Assembly: GCF_000265205.3 (NCBI RefSeq)
Contig: NC_018000.1
Span: 5,022,001 to 5,086,000, forward strand
Origin: Sinorhizobium fredii USDA 257
Lineage (GTDB): Bacteria > Pseudomonadota > Alphaproteobacteria > Rhizobiales > Rhizobiaceae
DNA: 64,000 nt
Reading direction: 5' to 3'
Position 1 is the first letter of the stretch. Every line of letters begins with the position of its first letter. The notes beneath the pieces are model-generated. The model did not search any database. It was not told the origin of the DNA and worked only from the letters and a program-made list of their open reading frames with translations. Both the position numbers and the translations under genes were made by a program. Below are positions 61,583-64,000 of this stretch, one piece after another.

Positions 61583-62944
61583 ATGGGAACGACGCAATCT
61601 GGGATACTCGGCGGGCGGTTGCCGCTTGCCGAGTATGAAACCAATTTCTCCGACCTTCATCCGCCGCTCGACAAGCACGAGGCGCTCGTCGCCGCGGATC
61701 GCTGTTATTTCTGTCACGACGCGCCCTGCATGACGGCCTGTCCCACCTCCATCGACATCCCGTTGTTCATCCGCCAGATTGCCACCGGCAATCCGATCGG
61801 CTCGGCGAAGACCATCCTCGACCAGAACATCCTCGGCGGCATGTGCGCCCGCGTCTGTCCCACCGAAACGCTCTGCGAACAGGCCTGCGTGCGCAACACC
61901 GCGGAGGAGCGGCCGGTCGAGATCGGCCGGCTGCAGCGTTACGCGACCGACATCGCGATGAGGGAGAACAAGCAGTTCTACGCGCGCTCCGCCCGATCCG
62001 GCCAAAAAGTGGCCGTCGTGGGCGCCGGTCCCGCGGGTCTTGCCTGCGCCCATCGCCTCGCCGTCAAAGGCCACGACGTGGTGATCTACGACGCACGCGA
62101 AAAATCCGGCGGCCTCAACGAATACGGCATCGCGGCCTATAAGACCGTAGATGATTTCGCGCAGAAGGAAGTCGACTATGTCCTCTCGATTGGCGGTATC
62201 GAGGTGCGGCATGGCCAGGTACTCGGCCGCGACTTCTCGCTCGCCGATCTGACCGAGCAATATGATGCCGTCTTCCTCGGCCTCGGCCTCGCCGGCGTCA
62301 ATGCGCTCAGGATCGAAGGCGAGAATGCCGAAGGGGTCGAGGACGCGGTCGATTTCATCGCGGCCCTTCGCCAGTCGAAAACCAAGGCCGACATTCCGGT
62401 CGGCCGCCGCGTGGTGGTGCTCGGCGGCGGAATGACCGCGATCGACGCCGCCGTTCAGGCGAAGCTGCTCGGCGCAGAAGAAGTGACGATCTGCTATCGC
62501 CGCGGCAAGGAGCACATGAACGCCTCCGAGTTCGAGCAGGACCTCGCGGCATCGAAGGGCGTCACCATCCGCCACTGGCTGCAGCCGAAGCGCATTGCGG
62601 TGAAGGACGGCAAGGTCGCCGGCATCGAGCTCGAATACACCACCCTCGATGACGGCAAGCTGACGACGACCGGGGAAACCGGTATCATTTCCGCCGAGCA
62701 GATCTTCAAGGCGATCGGCCAGACTTTCCAGGCGTCCGGCCTCGGTGCCTTGCAGATGGAAAGCGGACGCATCGTCGTCGATCAAGAAGGCCGCACCTCG
62801 CTTGCCAATGTTTGGGCCGGCGGCGACTGCGTGCTCGGCGGAGAGGACCTGACGGTTTCCGCTGTCGCGATGGGACGCGATTCCGCCGAATCGATCAACC
62901 GGGCCTTCGCCGCGGACGCGCCGCTGGCGAGCGCCGTTGCTTGA
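61583..62944 (+). CDS. preT: PreT, NAD-dependent dihydropyrimidine dehydrogenase subunit
   Basis: A 453-residue flavoprotein related to GltD. N-terminal iron-sulfur cysteines occur in CYFCHDAPCMTACPTSID and in CARVCP/TLCEQACV; the FAD motif is VVGAGPAGLACAHRLA and the NAD motif VVVLGGGMTAIDAAVQA. With PreA it reduces uracil and thymine to dihydro forms. ATG 61583 has GGGAG six to ten bases upstream. Divergent from smoC; preA follows by 24 bases. Confidence 0.92.
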   Translation: MGTTQSGILGGRLPLAEYETNFSDLHPPLDKHEALVAADRCYFCHDAPCMTACPTSIDIPLFIRQIATGNPIGSAKTILDQNILGGMCARVCPTETLCEQACVRNTAEERPVEIGRLQRYATDIAMRENKQFYARSARSGQKVAVVGAGPAGLACAHRLAVKGHDVVIYDAREKSGGLNEYGIAAYKTVDDFAQKEVDYVLSIGGIEVRHGQVLGRDFSLADLTEQYDAVFLGLGLAGVNALRIEGENAEGVEDAVDFIAALRQSKTKADIPVGRRVVVLGGGMTAIDAAVQAKLLGAEEVTICYRRGKEHMNASEFEQDLAASKGVTIRHWLQPKRIAVKDGKVAGIELEYTTLDDGKLTTTGETGIISAEQIFKAIGQTFQASGLGALQMESGRIVVDQEGRTSLANVWAGGDCVLGGEDLTVSAVAMGRDSAESINRAFAADAPLASAVA

Positions 62945-62968
62945 AAGCAGATCGAGAGGACGAGAACA

Positions 62969-64000
62969 ATGGCTGATCTTCGCAACAATTTTGTCGGCAT
63001 CAAATCCCCGAACCCGTTCTGGCTCGCCTCGGCACCGCCGACGGACAAGGCCTACAACGTGGAGCGCGCCTTCAAGGCGGGCTGGGGCGGCGTCGTCTGG
63101 AAGACGCTCGGCGAGGAAGGACCGCCGGTCGTCAACGTCAATGGCCCGCGCTATGGCGCGATCTGGGGTGCGGACCGGCGCTTGCTCGGCTTGAACAATA
63201 TCGAGCTCATCACCGACCGCGATCTCTATGTGAACCTGCGCGAGATGAAGCAGGTGAAGATGAACTGGCCGGACCGGGCACTGATCGCCTCGATCATGGT
63301 GCCCTGCGAGGAAAACGCCTGGAAGGCGATCCTGCCGCTCGTAGAGGAAACCGGGGCCGACGGCATCGAGCTCAACTTCGGCTGTCCGCACGGCATGTCC
63401 GAGCGCGGCATGGGTTCCGCGGTCGGTCAGGTGCCGGAATATATCGAGATGGTGGTGCGCTGGTGCAAACAGTACACGCGCATGCCGGTGATCACCAAGC
63501 TGACGCCGAACATTACCGACATCCGCAAGCCGGCGCGTGCCGCCAAGGCCGGTGGCACCGACGCGGTGTCGCTGATCAACACGATCAACTCGATCACCGC
63601 GGTCAATCTCGACACCTTCTCGCCGGAGCCGTCGATCGATGGCCGCGGCAGCCACGGAGGCTATTGCGGACCGGCGGTCAAGCCGATCGCGCTCAACATG
63701 GTCGCCGAGATCGCCCGCGATCCGGAAACCTACGGCCTGCCGATCTCCGGTATCGGCGGCATCACCACCTGGCGCGATGCGGCCGAATTCCTGGCGCTCG
63801 GCGCCGGCAACGTGCAGGTCTGCACCGCAGCGATGACCTATGGCTTCAAGATCGTTCAGGAAATGATCTCCGGCCTCTCGGACTGGATGGACGCCAAGGG
63901 CCACAGGACGCTCGACGACATCTGCGGCCGCGCCGTGCCGAACGTTACCGACTGGCAGTATTTGAACCTCAACTACGTCGCCAAGGCCAAGATCGACCAG
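62969..64000 (+). CDS. preA: PreA, dihydropyrimidine dehydrogenase catalytic subunit, 3' end outside window
   Basis: Open from ATG 62969 (AGAGGA upstream) to the window end, 344 codons. FMN-barrel of the dihydroorotate-dehydrogenase type: NFVGIKSPNPFWLASAPPTD at the start, catalytic loop NFGCPHGMSERGMGSAVGQ, KLTPNITD and GIGGITTW. The C-terminal ferredoxin-type domain expected for PreA lies beyond the window. Confidence 0.93.
   Translation, partial: MADLRNNFVGIKSPNPFWLASAPPTDKAYNVERAFKAGWGGVVWKTLGEEGPPVVNVNGPRYGAIWGADRRLLGLNNIELITDRDLYVNLREMKQVKMNWPDRALIASIMVPCEENAWKAILPLVEETGADGIELNFGCPHGMSERGMGSAVGQVPEYIEMVVRWCKQYTRMPVITKLTPNITDIRKPARAAKAGGTDAVSLINTINSITAVNLDTFSPEPSIDGRGSHGGYCGPAVKPIALNMVAEIARDPETYGLPISGIGGITTWRDAAEFLALGAGNVQVCTAAMTYGFKIVQEMISGLSDWMDAKGHRTLDDICGRAVPNVTDWQYLNLNYVAKAKIDQ

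Noticed and set aside
61418..63904. 828-codon open frame on the minus strand opposite preT and preA
   Set aside because: It mirrors two clear plus-strand genes with intact catalytic motifs and is a by-product of high GC third positions; no motif or ribosome site.

Overview
The window looks like a chromosomal segment of an alphaproteobacterium of the Sinorhizobium/Ensifer type. Supporting signs are the high GC content, the sorbitol/mannitol operon (smo-mtlK), the hmuPSTUV heme-uptake operon, and the EcfG general stress locus (rpoE2, nepR, phyR, HWE kinase), in an order I associate with the Sinorhizobium chromosome. I made no database comparison, so this is recognition rather than measurement.

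Bases 1 to about 18,660 are an accessory island. It opens with a QatABCD-type antiphage operon (qatA truncated by the window edge, then qatB, qatC and qatD, all translationally coupled). A degenerate, gene-poor stretch of about 2.6 kb follows. Next is a complete Tn7-like transposition operon: a TnsA endonuclease, a TnsB DDE transposase with D308/D403/E439, a TnsC ATPase and a large TniQ/TnsD protein, ending in a good terminator. An IS66-family element (13298-15898) with near-identical 22-bp ends and a perfect 8-bp target duplication has landed behind it. Beyond it lies an AT-richer two-gene unit on the minus strand: a DUF4062 protein and a protein with a nucleoside-deoxyribosyltransferase-like (TIR-like) domain. 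I consider this pair the best candidate for an undescribed defence module here. The island ends in a decayed serine-recombinase fragment that abuts the 3' part of a monooxygenase-like chromosomal gene at about 18,663.

From 18.9 to 64 kb the content is core-like. First come a class III nucleotide cyclase, a DUF488 protein, an EF-hand protein, a PLP decarboxylase and a BBE-type flavoprotein. A deoxysugar cassette (23.85-29.76 kb) follows, with CDP-glucose synthesis and dehydration, C-methylation, epimerase, acetyltransferase and a second methyltransferase. Then come an operon for a dipeptidase plus peptide ABC transporter, a lipoprotein hydrolase, and an autoregulated TetR/SMR pair with a visible operator. 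The heme region holds truncated hemoglobin, an IsdG-like monooxygenase, DUF2325, TonB and hmuPSTUV.

The stress locus (47.7-51.3 kb) has EcfG-type promoters (GGAAC-N18/19-TT) before both nepR-rpoE2 and phyR. A third promoter of this kind, on the minus strand just beyond phyR, precedes a non-coding stretch that folds into three hairpins with C-rich loops. I call it a candidate GsrN-like general-stress small RNA. The window closes with the polyol operon: regulator smoC, an operator, transporter smoEFGK, smoS, mtlK, a HAD phosphatase and a pentulose kinase, all on the minus strand. The reductive pyrimidine catabolism pair preT-preA comes last; preA is cut by the window end.
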